64,000 nucleotides of DNA from Azotosporobacter soli (GCF_030542965.1 NZ_JAUAOA010000003.1:186001-250000), one strand, 5' to 3'. Shown: positions 24,101 through 33,529, numbered from the stretch's first letter. The notes: a model not told the origin generated them from the letters alone. A program made the numbers and translations.

Positions 24101-26212
24101 TTTGTCGCGTCGCAGCGGCAAGTCGATTACAAATTTCACGCCGCAGCCCGGTTCACTATATCCCTCGACCGTACCGCCAAATTCCTGTACCACGATGTTA
24201 TGTAAGACATACAAACCCAATCCCATATTCCCGGCCCCACGGCATGCCGTCACGAACGGATCGAAAATCCGCGGCATTAATTCCTCGTCGATGCCGCGTC
24301 CGTCATCGGTATACGTCAGCAATAACCTATCGATCAATTGAACCGCTTTAATCTTGATTTCGCCTGACTCGCCAGGAGCATAGCCGTGAACTAAACTATT
24401 CAAAATCAGATTGCTGATCATTTGCAGGAATGCACTCGGCGAGCCATCGAGGCATAGATTCCGGTCGCACTCCAGCACGACATGCAATCTTGCTGCGGCA
24501 ATGCGCTCCCGCAGGCTGATCAACGCGTCGTCGAGACATTCCTGCACCAAGAAGAGACGTCGATCCTGCGCAAACTCCTCCAGTGAAACCTGTTTAAAAC
24601 TTTTCACCAGTTGACCTGCCCGTTGCAAATTATACAACAGCATACGCGCGGCTTCAGCGCTGTCATTAAGATCCTCGAACAGTTCATTGCGCTTCATTTT
24701 TCCGTTTTCTAAACGCTTTAAAAGGTTGCCGATGATTTCCTCCATATGGGAAGCCAACGTCACGCCCAGCCCAATCGGCGTGTTTAGTTCGTGCGCCACG
24801 CCAACCACAACCATTCCCAAGCCGGCCATCTTTTCCGCCTGAACCAGTTGCCCTTGCGTCTGCCGCAATTTATCCAAGGTGCCCAGTAACGCTTGATTCA
24901 TCGCTTGCAGGTCTTCATTCAGCACCGTCAACTCCTGCGTGCGTTGCGCAACCTTCGTTTCCAGCCTTTCATTCGCCTCCGCCAACGCCTGTTCCGCCGC
25001 TTTTCGCGTGCTGATATCGACGAACGCCGCCAAACTCTGCTCCGTTCCCGGCAAAACAGCCACCGTGACGATCATATTTTTGCGCACGCCAGCTCGATCG
25101 CGCAGTATGAATTCATAGCTTAGCGGCGCCTGTTTGTCATTTTTGCGCCGCAGTTGATGATACTCCGCCATGCGCGCCAATTCAAACGGATCATCGACAA
25201 AAATATCCCAGCGTACCCGCCCTTCAATCTCCGCTTTCCTATAGCCGCTCAGTTTTTCAAATTCCTTATTGATTAAACTGATCCGCCGATCCTCTTCAAT
25301 AAACATCAACGCCGTTCCGCTATTTTCAAAGATCGCCCGGTAGCGCTCTTCGGAAACGGCAAGAGATCGCGTCTTTTCCAGCACGGCTTCACGCAGTTTT
25401 TTCTCACGCATCATGCTTTGATTTACAATAATCATCACGCCACTGAGCAATAACAAACCTACACTCCATATCAAGGCAAGAATAAAGTAACTAATTTGCG
25501 GCGCCGTTCGCCAATCCACTTTAGCTAACCAGACATTATCGCCTACCGCAATCGCCCGCTCGACAGACAGCGAACCGGTTTCCCCACTACGCCAGAACAC
25601 AGCTCCAGACGTTGTCAATAACTCAATCGTGTATTGCTCTTGCATAACCGCCAGCGCCTGCTCGACGACAAGGTCGATATTGAACACTTCCTGCGCCAAA
25701 CCGACAAATTCAGTTTCACGATACAAAGGCGCACGCACAACGATTCCCTGAAAGCCCTGCAACGTCATAAATGGGTCCGACACGACCATTCGTCGCTCAC
25801 GCATCGCTTTTTCGACAAAGGGAACATTCACCGCGCGACTCAGTAACGCATGATTAAGCGCCGCCTCATTTCCCTCCAGCGGATACACATAGCGGATAAT
25901 CAACCGCTCATCCGCATACTCTAACGCTCCGATGGACGGGTAATTCTCCAGGGAAATCTTAGCATACCTGTTGAAGCTTTCTTGATCCGGCACCGATTCT
26001 TGCGCCAACAGAAAACCGCGTAATGCATCGACGACATTCAGTCGATTGCTGATCGTCTTGTTCAGCCTCTCTTCCACCAACTTCGCCGCTTCCTGCAGCG
26101 CAACCTGGTTTTCTTGCGCGTCTTCCTGGCGGTAGCGATAATCGGTATAAAAAATTCCGCTTAAGCCAATAATGAGCATTACAAACAGCACGCTCCAGCG
26201 TTTCATGCCCAT
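24083..26212 (-). CDS. CHASE-PAS sensor histidine kinase
   Basis: 709-residue membrane kinase. Membrane segments at about 5-22 and 285-305 enclose a CHASE sensor domain ('PSIGALEYADERLIIRYVYP'). A PAS domain follows ('RYRAIFENSGTALMFIEED', about 340-450), then a long coiled coil, the acceptor His in 'VVGVAHELNTPIGL' (about 515), and a HATPase with 'LILNSLVHGY', 'DDGRGIDEEL' and 'GLGLYVLHNI'. The HELNTP variant is the form common in PAS-linked kinases of this type. No cognate regulator is adjacent. Starts at 26212 (ATG) or 26215 (GTG) are both reasonable after GAAGG. Confidence 0.9.
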   Translation of the reverse strand: MGMKRWSVLFVMLIIGLSGIFYTDYRYRQEDAQENQVALQEAAKLVEERLNKTISNRLNVVDALRGFLLAQESVPDQESFNRYAKISLENYPSIGALEYADERLIIRYVYPLEGNEAALNHALLSRAVNVPFVEKAMRERRMVVSDPFMTLQGFQGIVVRAPLYRETEFVGLAQEVFNIDLVVEQALAVMQEQYTIELLTTSGAVFWRSGETGSLSVERAIAVGDNVWLAKVDWRTAPQISYFILALIWSVGLLLLSGVMIIVNQSMMREKKLREAVLEKTRSLAVSEERYRAIFENSGTALMFIEEDRRISLINKEFEKLSGYRKAEIEGRVRWDIFVDDPFELARMAEYHQLRRKNDKQAPLSYEFILRDRAGVRKNMIVTVAVLPGTEQSLAAFVDISTRKAAEQALAEANERLETKVAQRTQELTVLNEDLQAMNQALLGTLDKLRQTQGQLVQAEKMAGLGMVVVGVAHELNTPIGLGVTLASHMEEIIGNLLKRLENGKMKRNELFEDLNDSAEAARMLLYNLQRAGQLVKSFKQVSLEEFAQDRRLFLVQECLDDALISLRERIAAARLHVVLECDRNLCLDGSPSAFLQMISNLILNSLVHGYAPGESGEIKIKAVQLIDRLLLTYTDDGRGIDEELMPRIFDPFVTACRGAGNMGLGLYVLHNIVVQEFGGTVEGYSEPGCGVKFVIDLPLRRDKEDPRI

Positions 26213-26230
26213 CACCGCCCTTCACTTTAC

Positions 26231-27736
26231 TTATCCGCCAAAAACTTTGGCCTTAGCCGCGAAATTTTCCCGCAAAGTCGGGTACAGTCCCTTGTACAAT
26301 TCATGCATCATTAAATAATTTTGCCCGCTTTCCTTGTCCGGTTCTACTCTCTCCACCACGCCGACTAACGCTTGACAAGCTTGCGTCACATCGTCAAACG
26401 CCTGCGCTCCGACAGCGGCCAACATCGCCGCTCCATAGGCCGGCCCTTCCCGCACCGTCGTCACATCAACCGGCAAAGAAAACACATCCGCCAAAATCCG
26501 CCGCCACAGCATGCTTCGCCCACTGCCGCCACTGACTCTGACTGCCGTTACCGGTATTTGCAGTTGCCGGATGATATCAAGCGAATCCTTTAAGCCGAAA
26601 CAAACGCCTTCCATGATGGCCCGCGTCATATGGCCGCGATGATGCGTCATATCGAGGCCGACAAAACTTCCTCTCGCATGCGGATCGCTGTGCGGTGTAC
26701 GCTCGCCTAACAGATAGGGTAAAAACAGCACGCCTCCGCTGCCCGGCGCAATAACTTCCGCCTCCCCCAATAAATCTTCATACTCATCAATCGACTTGCA
26801 GCGACAGATATTATCACTCCACCATTTAATACAGGATACGGCCGACAGCATTACTCCCATCACATGCCACTTGCCATTGGCAGCGCAAAATGAATGCAAG
26901 CGCAGTTCAGGATCCGCCGCATAACGATCCTGGCAGGCAAAGACAACGCCGGAATTCCCGAGCGCCACAGAAAGAATCCCCGGTACGACAGCACCGTTAG
27001 CAACCGCGCCGCACTCCTGATCACCAGCCCCTCCGACCACTGGCGTTCCGGCACGCAGACCTGTCACGGCAGCCGCCTTAAGCGATAACTTCCCCGTCAC
27101 GGCCGTTGATTCATAGCAGCGCGGCAGCCACGCCTTATCGATGCCCAATTTTTCCAGCATATCCACTGACCATTCACGTTTTGCCACATCAAAGAGCAAT
27201 GTTCCTGACGCATCCGACATATCGGTGGCATATTCGCCAGTCAATTGCAAACGGATATAATCTTTCGGCAGCAAAATATGGCGTATCTTTTCATAAATTT
27301 CCGGCTGCTCGGCTTTGACCCAAAGTAATTTTGATGCCGTAAAGCCTGTGAAGGATTTATTGCCGGTCCATTCCTTTAAATGCTCAAAGCCAACCGTCTC
27401 ATTAATCCAATCGCTTTCTGCCCGAGTACGCTGATCACACCATAAAAGCGCCGGCATCAGAACCTTATTGTGTTCATCAAGCAACACCAAGCCATGCATC
27501 TGTCCACTAAGCCCGATTGCACGCACGCTTTCCGGCGACAGTCCGGCTTTCATAAACAATTCGCGGATTCCCGCTCCAGCAGCCTCCCACCATTCACGCG
27601 GATTTTGTTCCGCCCAACCTGAACGCGGATAGTAAATCGGATATTCTCTCGTCAAGGTGTAGAGCACCTTGCCCTCTTCATCCATCAACAAAAGCTTCAA
27701 CATCGTTGTACCTAAATCAATCCCGAGAAATGCCAT
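26231..27736 (-). CDS. xylB: Xylulokinase
   Basis: 501-residue FGGY-family kinase phosphorylating D-xylulose with ATP to feed the pentose phosphate pathway. Seen: 'FLGIDLGTTMLKLLL' (phosphate-1 motif, residues 3-17), 'GLSGQMHGLVLLD' (substrate site typical of XylB), 'WCDQRT', 'VVGGAGDQECGAV' and 'RVSGGSGRSMLWRRILADV' (FGGY C-terminal signature). The ATG at 27736 follows AAGGCGG; an upstream extension of 17 residues lacks a ribosome site. No xylose isomerase or transporter is adjacent. Transketolase, the next pathway step, lies 30 kb away. Confidence 0.9.
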   Translation of the reverse strand: MAFLGIDLGTTMLKLLLMDEEGKVLYTLTREYPIYYPRSGWAEQNPREWWEAAGAGIRELFMKAGLSPESVRAIGLSGQMHGLVLLDEHNKVLMPALLWCDQRTRAESDWINETVGFEHLKEWTGNKSFTGFTASKLLWVKAEQPEIYEKIRHILLPKDYIRLQLTGEYATDMSDASGTLLFDVAKREWSVDMLEKLGIDKAWLPRCYESTAVTGKLSLKAAAVTGLRAGTPVVGGAGDQECGAVANGAVVPGILSVALGNSGVVFACQDRYAADPELRLHSFCAANGKWHVMGVMLSAVSCIKWWSDNICRCKSIDEYEDLLGEAEVIAPGSGGVLFLPYLLGERTPHSDPHARGSFVGLDMTHHRGHMTRAIMEGVCFGLKDSLDIIRQLQIPVTAVRVSGGSGRSMLWRRILADVFSLPVDVTTVREGPAYGAAMLAAVGAQAFDDVTQACQALVGVVERVEPDKESGQNYLMMHELYKGLYPTLRENFAAKAKVFGG

Positions 27737-27881
27737 ATTAACACCGCCTTTTCGCAGCATGAACATTTGCTTTAGACGCAACACCATCTGTTATTATTTG
27801 TAAATTAGTCGTACGGCAGCAAATTCCTGCAACGCTTTTGTCTTATCTTGCGAGCAGTCCGCACTATTTTCTCGACAAAAA

Positions 27882-27911
27882 TTGACAATATCCTCTCCAG
27901 TATGCTATTTT
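27882..27911 (+). promoter_or_regulatory. Probable sigma-A promoter of the acetate permease
   Basis: -35 TTGACA (27882-27887), 18-bp spacer, -10 TATTTT (27906-27911), about 30 bp before the start codon. Confidence 0.55.
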
Positions 27912-27941
27912 ATATGTACTTTGCATATTAGGAGGTTCTTG

Positions 27942-28559
27942 ATGAGTATGAGTACCCATGACAGCCAAAAAGTAAGCATTTCCGTTGCCGATCCTTCCGC
28001 CTTAGGCTTGCTCGGCCTAGCGATGGTAACCTTCGTGGCATCCTCGCAAAAATTGGGCTGGACGGTAGGGCTGTCCTTCGTGATTCCCTGGGCCATTTTT
28101 CTCGGCGCATTCGCACAACTGATCGCCTGCCTCTATGACTTCAAACACAACAATATTTTCGGCGCCACCGCTTTTGGCGGCTATGCCTTCTTCTGGTTCG
28201 GCGTCGCGTCATCCTGGCTGATCAAACTCGGCGCTTTTGGTCCGGCTCTCGCCGCGGCCACCGATGTCCGTCAGCTCGGCTTCGCTTTTTTAGGCTATCT
28301 TATTTTTTCTTTATTCATGACGATCGGCGCCATTGAAACTAATAAGGTTTTGCTCAGCATCTTCCTCCTCATTGATGTCCTGCTGGCAGCCTTAGCCGCT
28401 GACGCTTTCGGACTTTCGCATTCGGCGCACACCATTGCAGCCTGGACGGAACTGGCGATCGCCCTTTTCTCTTTCTATGGTTCCGGCGCCGTCGTGCTGA
28501 ACACGCATTTCGGCCGTACATTTTTGCCGACCGGCAAACCGCTCGGCATCTTCAAATAA
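27942..28559 (+). CDS. satP: Acetate/succinate permease, SatP (YaaH/GPR1/FUN34) family
   Basis: 205-residue, six-helix inner-membrane protein moving acetate or succinate with protons. The family signature NPAPLGL appears here as 'DPSALGLLGLAMVTF' near residue 17. The second motif region 'ATAFGGYAFFWFGVASSWL' (about 74-92) is also conserved, and aromatic/small residues typical of the central constriction are present. AGGAGG lies before the ATG at 27942. It is monocistronic. With the nearby mmdA it points to propionate/acetate/succinate metabolism. Confidence 0.88.
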   Translation: MSMSTHDSQKVSISVADPSALGLLGLAMVTFVASSQKLGWTVGLSFVIPWAIFLGAFAQLIACLYDFKHNNIFGATAFGGYAFFWFGVASSWLIKLGAFGPALAAATDVRQLGFAFLGYLIFSLFMTIGAIETNKVLLSIFLLIDVLLAALAADAFGLSHSAHTIAAWTELAIALFSFYGSGAVVLNTHFGRTFLPTGKPLGIFK

Positions 28560-28565
28560 TCTCGA

Positions 28566-28603
28566 CACTAAAAAGCACCGTCCGGCTGGACGGTGCTTTT
28601 TAG
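28566..28603. terminator. Terminator of satP
   Basis: CTAAAAAGCACCGTCCGG / CTGGACGGTGCTTTTTAG hairpin right after the stop, symmetrical enough to act both ways. Its core is nearly the same as the hairpin at 28803-28838. Confidence 0.85.
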
Positions 28604-28800
28604 TGTCGACAATTGAAAAAACAGAATACGATAACAGGAACGAATAGAAGGATTAACGGAAACGATAACACGAAGAAGCGAAGCGGGCCGCTACTATCAG
28701 CCCGGAGAGAAGAAAGGAAGAATTTAAAATCTCTTCCAACCTTTCCTTCTTCGACTCTTCGTGTAAAAAACGTCTCACTTAATTTCGTTTTGTCAACAGT
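28603..28800. repeat. Fold-back (MITE-like) repeat, copy 2
   Basis: 198-bp element inverted relative to copy 1 (6776-6936). The first 80 bp and last 35 bp match copy 1 with few differences, including the GTCGACAATTG and TTTTGTCAACAG tips. The interior differs: a different palindrome of GAAGAAAGGAAG / CTTTCCTTCTTC type replaces the perfect GC-rich stem. It also lies between convergent genes, here sandwiched between two look-alike terminators. Confidence 0.75.
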
Positions 28801-28802
28801 CC

Positions 28803-28838
28803 CCACCGTCCGGCTTGCCGGACGGTGCTTTTTTAATT
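28803..28838 (-). terminator. Terminator of mmdA
   Basis: ACCGTCCGGC / GCCGGACGGT stem at the end of the gene, with a T run on the plus strand and an imperfect one on the minus strand. The core sequence is shared with the satP terminator on the other side of the repeat. Confidence 0.65.
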
Positions 28839-30366
28839 ATAAAGGGATATTACCGTGTTTTTTTTGCGGACGCTGTTCGCGTTTTGTCTTCAGCATGTCA
28901 AGCGCCTGCAGAATGCGCTTTCGGGTTTCCTGCGGTTCGATCACCTGATCGACGTAGCCGCGTTCAGCTGCTTTATACGGCGTAGCAAACTCATCGACAT
29001 ACTCCTGTGATTTTTGCGCCACATCCGGATCACCGCGGAAGATGATGTTCGCCGCACCGGCCGGTCCCATGACCGCGATTTCCGCCATCGGCCAGGCGAA
29101 GACCATGTCCGCGCCAAGATGGCGCGAGCACATGCCGATATATGCGCCGCCGTATGATTTTCGCGTGATCAGAGTAATTTTCGGCACGGTGGCTTCCGAA
29201 TAAGCATAGAGTACCTTTGCGCCATGGCGGATGATGCCGCCGTATTCCTGATTCATGCCCGGCAAAAAGCCCGGCACATCGACCAAATTCACCAGTGGAA
29301 TGTTAAAGCAATCGCAAAAGCGGATGAAACGGGCGCATTTGTCGGAGGTGTCAATATCGAGACAACCGGCCATTACTTTTGGCTGGCTGGCAACAATACC
29401 AATCGTCTTGCCTTCCATCCGGGCAAAGCAGGTTATGATATTGGGCGCAAAATAAGGCTGCACCTCGAAGAATTCACCACGATCTACGATCAGGCGGATG
29501 ATCTCTTTCATGTCATAGGGAATGGACGGATCATCATGGATGACCGTATTGAGAGCCGGGATCAATTCACGCGAACCTTCTTCCAGCGCATATTCCGGCG
29601 CCGCTTCCAAATTGTTGCTCGGCAAAAAGCTCAGCAGGTAACGGATTTGCTCCAGACAATGTTCATCATCATTCGCGATGAAGTGAGCCACGCCGGAAAC
29701 CGAGTTATGCGTCATGGCGCCGCCTAATTTTTCCGCGCCGACTTCTTCGCCGGTCACCGTCTTGATCACCTGCGGACCGGTAATAAACATCTGGCTCGTC
29801 TTTTGCACCATAAAGATAAAATCGGTAATCGCCGGCGAATAAACCGCTCCCCCAGCACAAGGTCCCATGATCACCGAAATTTGCGGAATCACGCCCGATG
29901 CCATCGTGTTATTAAAGAATATTTCGCCGTAACCGGCCAACGCATCGACGCCTTCTTGAATGCGCGCACCGCCCGAATCGTTGATGCCGATGATGGGTGC
30001 GCCCATCTTGAGCGCCATCTTCTGCACCTTGACGATCTTAGCCGCATGCATTTCGCCAAGCGAACCGCCGACTACCGTAAAATCCTGTGCAAATACGAAG
30101 ACCAGCCGTCCGTCGACCGTGCCGTAGCCGGTTACGACGCCTTCTCCCGGCGTATCGAGCTTTTCCATGCCGAAATTCACGCAGCGATGTTTGACAAATT
30201 GATCCACTTCTATGAAACTGTCGCGGTCCAACAAAAGCTCGATACGCTCGCGCGCAGTCAGTTTACCGCTGGCATGCTGTTTCTCCACCCGTTTCGCGCC
30301 GCCGCCCTGTTTAAGCTGTTCCTGTTTGTTTTTCAGCTCTTCAATGCATTCTGCCACTGTTGCCAT
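28837..30366 (-). CDS. mmdA: Methylmalonyl-CoA decarboxylase alpha / acyl-CoA carboxyltransferase
   Basis: 509-residue carboxyltransferase (crotonase-like, two halves) moving CO2 between (methyl)malonyl-CoA or propionyl-CoA and a biotin carrier. Seen: the N-terminal basic region 'ASGKLTARERIELLLD', the acyl-CoA site 'GSLGEMHAAKIV', oxyanion loops 'DSGGARIQEG' and 'MGPCAGGAVYSP', and the C-terminal 'KKHGNIPL'. Length and ending match MmdA of Veillonella-type sodium pumps better than generic AccD. The ATG at 30366 follows AGGAGGATCTC. The other subunits (membrane beta, biotin gamma, delta) are not adjacent, so it is a detached gene. A promoter and an operator-like palindrome lie upstream. Confidence 0.88.
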   Translation of the reverse strand: MATVAECIEELKNKQEQLKQGGGAKRVEKQHASGKLTARERIELLLDRDSFIEVDQFVKHRCVNFGMEKLDTPGEGVVTGYGTVDGRLVFVFAQDFTVVGGSLGEMHAAKIVKVQKMALKMGAPIIGINDSGGARIQEGVDALAGYGEIFFNNTMASGVIPQISVIMGPCAGGAVYSPAITDFIFMVQKTSQMFITGPQVIKTVTGEEVGAEKLGGAMTHNSVSGVAHFIANDDEHCLEQIRYLLSFLPSNNLEAAPEYALEEGSRELIPALNTVIHDDPSIPYDMKEIIRLIVDRGEFFEVQPYFAPNIITCFARMEGKTIGIVASQPKVMAGCLDIDTSDKCARFIRFCDCFNIPLVNLVDVPGFLPGMNQEYGGIIRHGAKVLYAYSEATVPKITLITRKSYGGAYIGMCSRHLGADMVFAWPMAEIAVMGPAGAANIIFRGDPDVAQKSQEYVDEFATPYKAAERGYVDQVIEPQETRKRILQALDMLKTKREQRPQKKHGNIPL

Positions 30367-30444
30367 GAGATCCTCCTGTATCTGCACTGCCTTTACCTAT
30401 TCTTACGCCGCGCAGATTTTATTATCTATTATTAGCACTCGATA

Positions 30445-30461
30445 TTATTACTTGGTACTAA
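30445..30461. promoter_or_regulatory. FapR-like palindromic operator
   Basis: TTAGTACCAAGTAATAA on the minus strand, two or three bases off the FapR operator consensus, placed just downstream of the mmdA -10 box. FapR binds malonyl-CoA in Bacilli; whether this lineage has FapR is not shown here. Confidence 0.4.
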
Positions 30462-30471
30462 AACTTTTATC

Positions 30472-30500
30472 AGTATAGCAGACGCGGGCAAAGATTGCAA
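30472..30500 (-). promoter_or_regulatory. Sigma-A promoter of mmdA
   Basis: -35 TTGCAA (30495-30500), 17-bp spacer, -10 TATACT (30472-30477), about 100 bp before the start codon. Confidence 0.55.
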
Positions 30501-30508
30501 GTCCACGC

Positions 30509-30548
30509 AAAAACGGGTTGACCGCCGCATGCAGTCAACCCGTTTTTC
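30509..30548 (-). terminator. Terminator of the GGDEF-EAL gene
   Basis: AAAAACGGGTTGAC / GTCAACCCGTTTTT arms directly after the stop codon. It lies upstream of the mmdA promoter and separates the two units. Confidence 0.85.
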
Positions 30549-30553
30549 GCCTC

Positions 30554-33529
30554 TTATTTCGCTTCTTCTGCTTGTTCCGTCAGCCACTTTTTCACTTCGG
30601 TCGCATGTAACGGACGGCTGATCCAGTAGCCTTGCAACGCATCGCAGCCGTTAGCCGCCAAAATTTCGGCCTGCGCCTCCGTTTCAACGCCTTCCGCAAC
30701 CACTTGCAAGCCAAGACGATGCGCCAGATCGATGACGGTTTCGACAATGTCGCCTTGATTTTTCCTGCCGTCAATATCATGAACAAAGGCTTGATCCACT
30801 TTTATGACGTCGAGCGGCAACTGTTGCAAATAGGTCAATGACGAGTATCCAGTGCCGAAGTCATCCAGCGCCACTTGGATGCCGAGTTGGCGCAGCGTCT
30901 TCAACTTGCCGATCGCCTTCGGCAAGTCGCCCATGACGACGGACTCCGTTATTTCCAGTTCCAGATTAGCCGGCGCTAGTCCTGTTGCATCCAGCACACC
31001 GCGCACCATCGCGATAAACTCATCTTCCATCAACTGACGCACCGATACATTGACCGCTACGACCGCCTGCGGCCAGCCTTCCTCCACCAGTTGACGGGCA
31101 AATATGGCCGCCTGCATCAACACCCATCTGCCGATCGGCACAATCAAACCGGTTGCTTCCGCGAGCGGTATGAACTGCGCCGGTGAAATCCTTCCCAGCT
31201 CAGGATGCTGCCAGCGCAGCAACGCTTCCAGGCGCAGCGGCTTCTTCGTCAGCGCGTCCACTAGCGGCTGATATTCGAGGAAAAGCTCCTGTGCGGCAAT
31301 CGCATCGCGCAGCTGACTTCCAAGCCGCGTCTTTTCCTCGACCACATCTGCCATTTCCTGCAGGAAGAAACGGTATTTGTTGCGTCCGGCCGCCTTCGCC
31401 TGGAACAATGCCATGTCCGCTTTCTTAAACAGTTCATCCGCCACGATGCCGTCCTGCGGCCAGAGGGCAATGCCAATGCTGATGCCGACGTGGCAGCGGA
31501 TATTTTCCACCTGAAAGTCGCCATGGAATTCGCGATACAGATCCGCCAGATATTGTTCGACTTCCTCTTTTCCTATCCCCATAAACATGACGGTGAATTC
31601 ATCGCCGCCCAGGCGTGCCACGAAAGCCTGCGCCTGCGCCACGCCATACAATCGCTCGGCAACCTGCAACAAAACTTTATCGCCGAACGAATGGCCGAAG
31701 GTGTCATTGATATCTTTAAAATCATCAAGATCCAGATACAGTAAGGCTCCTTTGGCCTCGCTGCCCTCTGCGATCGCAGCGTCCAATTCCTTCAGGAACG
31801 ATGTTCGATTCGGCAAACCCGTCAACATGTCCACATACGCCAGTTGTTCAATCCGCAAATCACGTTTCTTATTCTCGCTGATATCGGTATACGAGCCGGC
31901 CATCCGAATCGGCTTGCCTGTTTCGTCAAAGAGCACTTTGCCGCGGCTTAATATCCAGCGATATTCGCCTTTGCAACTGTCAACGCGAAATTCATCCGTG
32001 TAGAACTGATGTCTGCCGTTCAGATACTCCTGCAGCCGCTTCGCGACACCGTCCGCATCATCCGGATGGATCAGACGTTCCCAGTCTCTGCGATCCGTGC
32101 TTCCTTGCGGCAAAGGAACCAATTCCCACGCTTTTTCCGACCAGACGATGCAGTCCGCCTCAATATCCCAATCCCAAAGGATATCGTTTGCACCTTCCAT
32201 CGCCAACCGATAGCGTTCTTCGCTTTGCATGAGGCGCTGATATTGTTGGTGCAGGAGTTCGTCGGTAGCCGCCATTTCTTCATATAACGCCATCAGTTCA
32301 TTATGCTGTAGGAGCAGGCGCGCCTGCGCTTCCTTGTGTTGGCTGATGTCACGAAAGAAGCATTGGATCGTCCGGTCCGCAAGCTGACAGGCCCGTGTTT
32401 CAACGATGATCCGTCGCCCATCTTTATGCGCGAGTTCCCGCTCTTCGGTAACCGTCTCCCCCTGGGCAAGTAAATCAAAACGCAACGGTTTTTCCGCCAG
32501 TACGTCTTCCGCAAAAAGTTTTTCCAGGCCAAAGCCGATCAATTCCGCCTGACAATAGCCGCTGATCTCTTCAATCTGACGATTTGCCATCATGATCCGT
32601 TCATCGCGGCTGAGATAAATAATGCCGTCAACCGCTTCCTGAATCAGGCTGCGAAAGCGGGCTTCGCTCTTTTCCAACGCGCTGCGCTGTTTACGCAGGT
32701 TTACCGCCATCATATTAAAGCTCTCCGCAAGCAGTACGGTTTCAGCAGCGCCGCGCACTTCAATCGGCTCAACCTTCAGTTTCCCGCCGGACATCTCCCG
32801 CATTCGCGAGGCCATCTCCTGGATCGGCCCGGCAATGCGCCGTCCGAGCAGCCAGGCGGAAAGCCCCGTCAACAAAAAGCCCAGCAAAACAATGCCCGCC
32901 GAAACAGCCAGATCCTGACGCATCCCGTGCAGATAAGCCGCCTCTTGCCTGGCTGTCAGGCGTTCCACATCGTCCAGCCAGGTTCCGGTTCCAACCACCC
33001 ATTGATACGGTTCAAAGAGCAGTGAATAGCTGCGCTTTGGCGACTCCGCAGTTTCTCCTGGCTTTGGAAACCAATAGTTTGTAAAGCCGCCGCCCGGTTT
33101 CTGTGCATTGGCAATCATATCGGCGATAATCTTCGTGCCGTGCGAATCGGTTAACGCATAACGCGACCGGCCTTCACTCTCCCGTCCAAGCAGGACGATA
33201 TTGGTTCCGTCCACTGCATCAATCCAAAAATAATTGACGCCGCCGTCATAGCGCAGTTCGCGCAGCAAATCAGCGGACAAACGCTTCGCTTCGTTTTCCG
33301 TCAGTAAGCCGCGTTCCTGACGCTGCTTGACCGCTTTCAGCAGGCTCACCGCGGTTTCCACTTCCATCTTCACATTGCGGTCATACTGTTCCTGCATGAT
33401 ATTTCGCGTTTCCGCAATATAGGTTTGATGGGTTTGCTTTATCGTGCCCAAGCCGTAAAAACCAAGCCCCAGCGCCATTAAACCGCAGGCCCCTGTAACG
33501 GCTATGATGATTTGCTGCTGCAGACGCAT
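30554..33529 (-). CDS. Cache-HAMP-PAS-PAS-GGDEF-EAL c-di-GMP protein
   Basis: 991-residue membrane protein that may make and break c-di-GMP. Order: membrane segment (about 9-28); single Cache-type sensor ('RYDGGVNYFWIDAVDGTNIVL', about 90-115, through 'PYQWVVGTGTWLDDV'); second segment (about 205-228); HAMP; PAS (about 290-400); PAS with PAC (about 435-555, 'YRWILSRGKVL'); GGDEF with an intact 'RLGGDEF' but no RxxD I-site; EAL (about 735-985) with 'EALLRW' and 'DDFGTGYSSLTYL', so phosphodiesterase residues look intact. The ATG at 33529 follows GGGGAGGT. The Cache form is typical for small organic acids. Confidence 0.92.
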   Translation of the reverse strand: MRLQQQIIIAVTGACGLMALGLGFYGLGTIKQTHQTYIAETRNIMQEQYDRNVKMEVETAVSLLKAVKQRQERGLLTENEAKRLSADLLRELRYDGGVNYFWIDAVDGTNIVLLGRESEGRSRYALTDSHGTKIIADMIANAQKPGGGFTNYWFPKPGETAESPKRSYSLLFEPYQWVVGTGTWLDDVERLTARQEAAYLHGMRQDLAVSAGIVLLGFLLTGLSAWLLGRRIAGPIQEMASRMREMSGGKLKVEPIEVRGAAETVLLAESFNMMAVNLRKQRSALEKSEARFRSLIQEAVDGIIYLSRDERIMMANRQIEEISGYCQAELIGFGLEKLFAEDVLAEKPLRFDLLAQGETVTEERELAHKDGRRIIVETRACQLADRTIQCFFRDISQHKEAQARLLLQHNELMALYEEMAATDELLHQQYQRLMQSEERYRLAMEGANDILWDWDIEADCIVWSEKAWELVPLPQGSTDRRDWERLIHPDDADGVAKRLQEYLNGRHQFYTDEFRVDSCKGEYRWILSRGKVLFDETGKPIRMAGSYTDISENKKRDLRIEQLAYVDMLTGLPNRTSFLKELDAAIAEGSEAKGALLYLDLDDFKDINDTFGHSFGDKVLLQVAERLYGVAQAQAFVARLGGDEFTVMFMGIGKEEVEQYLADLYREFHGDFQVENIRCHVGISIGIALWPQDGIVADELFKKADMALFQAKAAGRNKYRFFLQEMADVVEEKTRLGSQLRDAIAAQELFLEYQPLVDALTKKPLRLEALLRWQHPELGRISPAQFIPLAEATGLIVPIGRWVLMQAAIFARQLVEEGWPQAVVAVNVSVRQLMEDEFIAMVRGVLDATGLAPANLELEITESVVMGDLPKAIGKLKTLRQLGIQVALDDFGTGYSSLTYLQQLPLDVIKVDQAFVHDIDGRKNQGDIVETVIDLAHRLGLQVVAEGVETEAQAEILAANGCDALQGYWISRPLHATEVKKWLTEQAEEAK

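Noticed and set aside
28560-28840. Insertion sequence or phage remnant in the satP-mmdA gap
   Set aside because: Only the short fold-back repeat and two terminators are present; no transposase or integrase motif is found on either strand.
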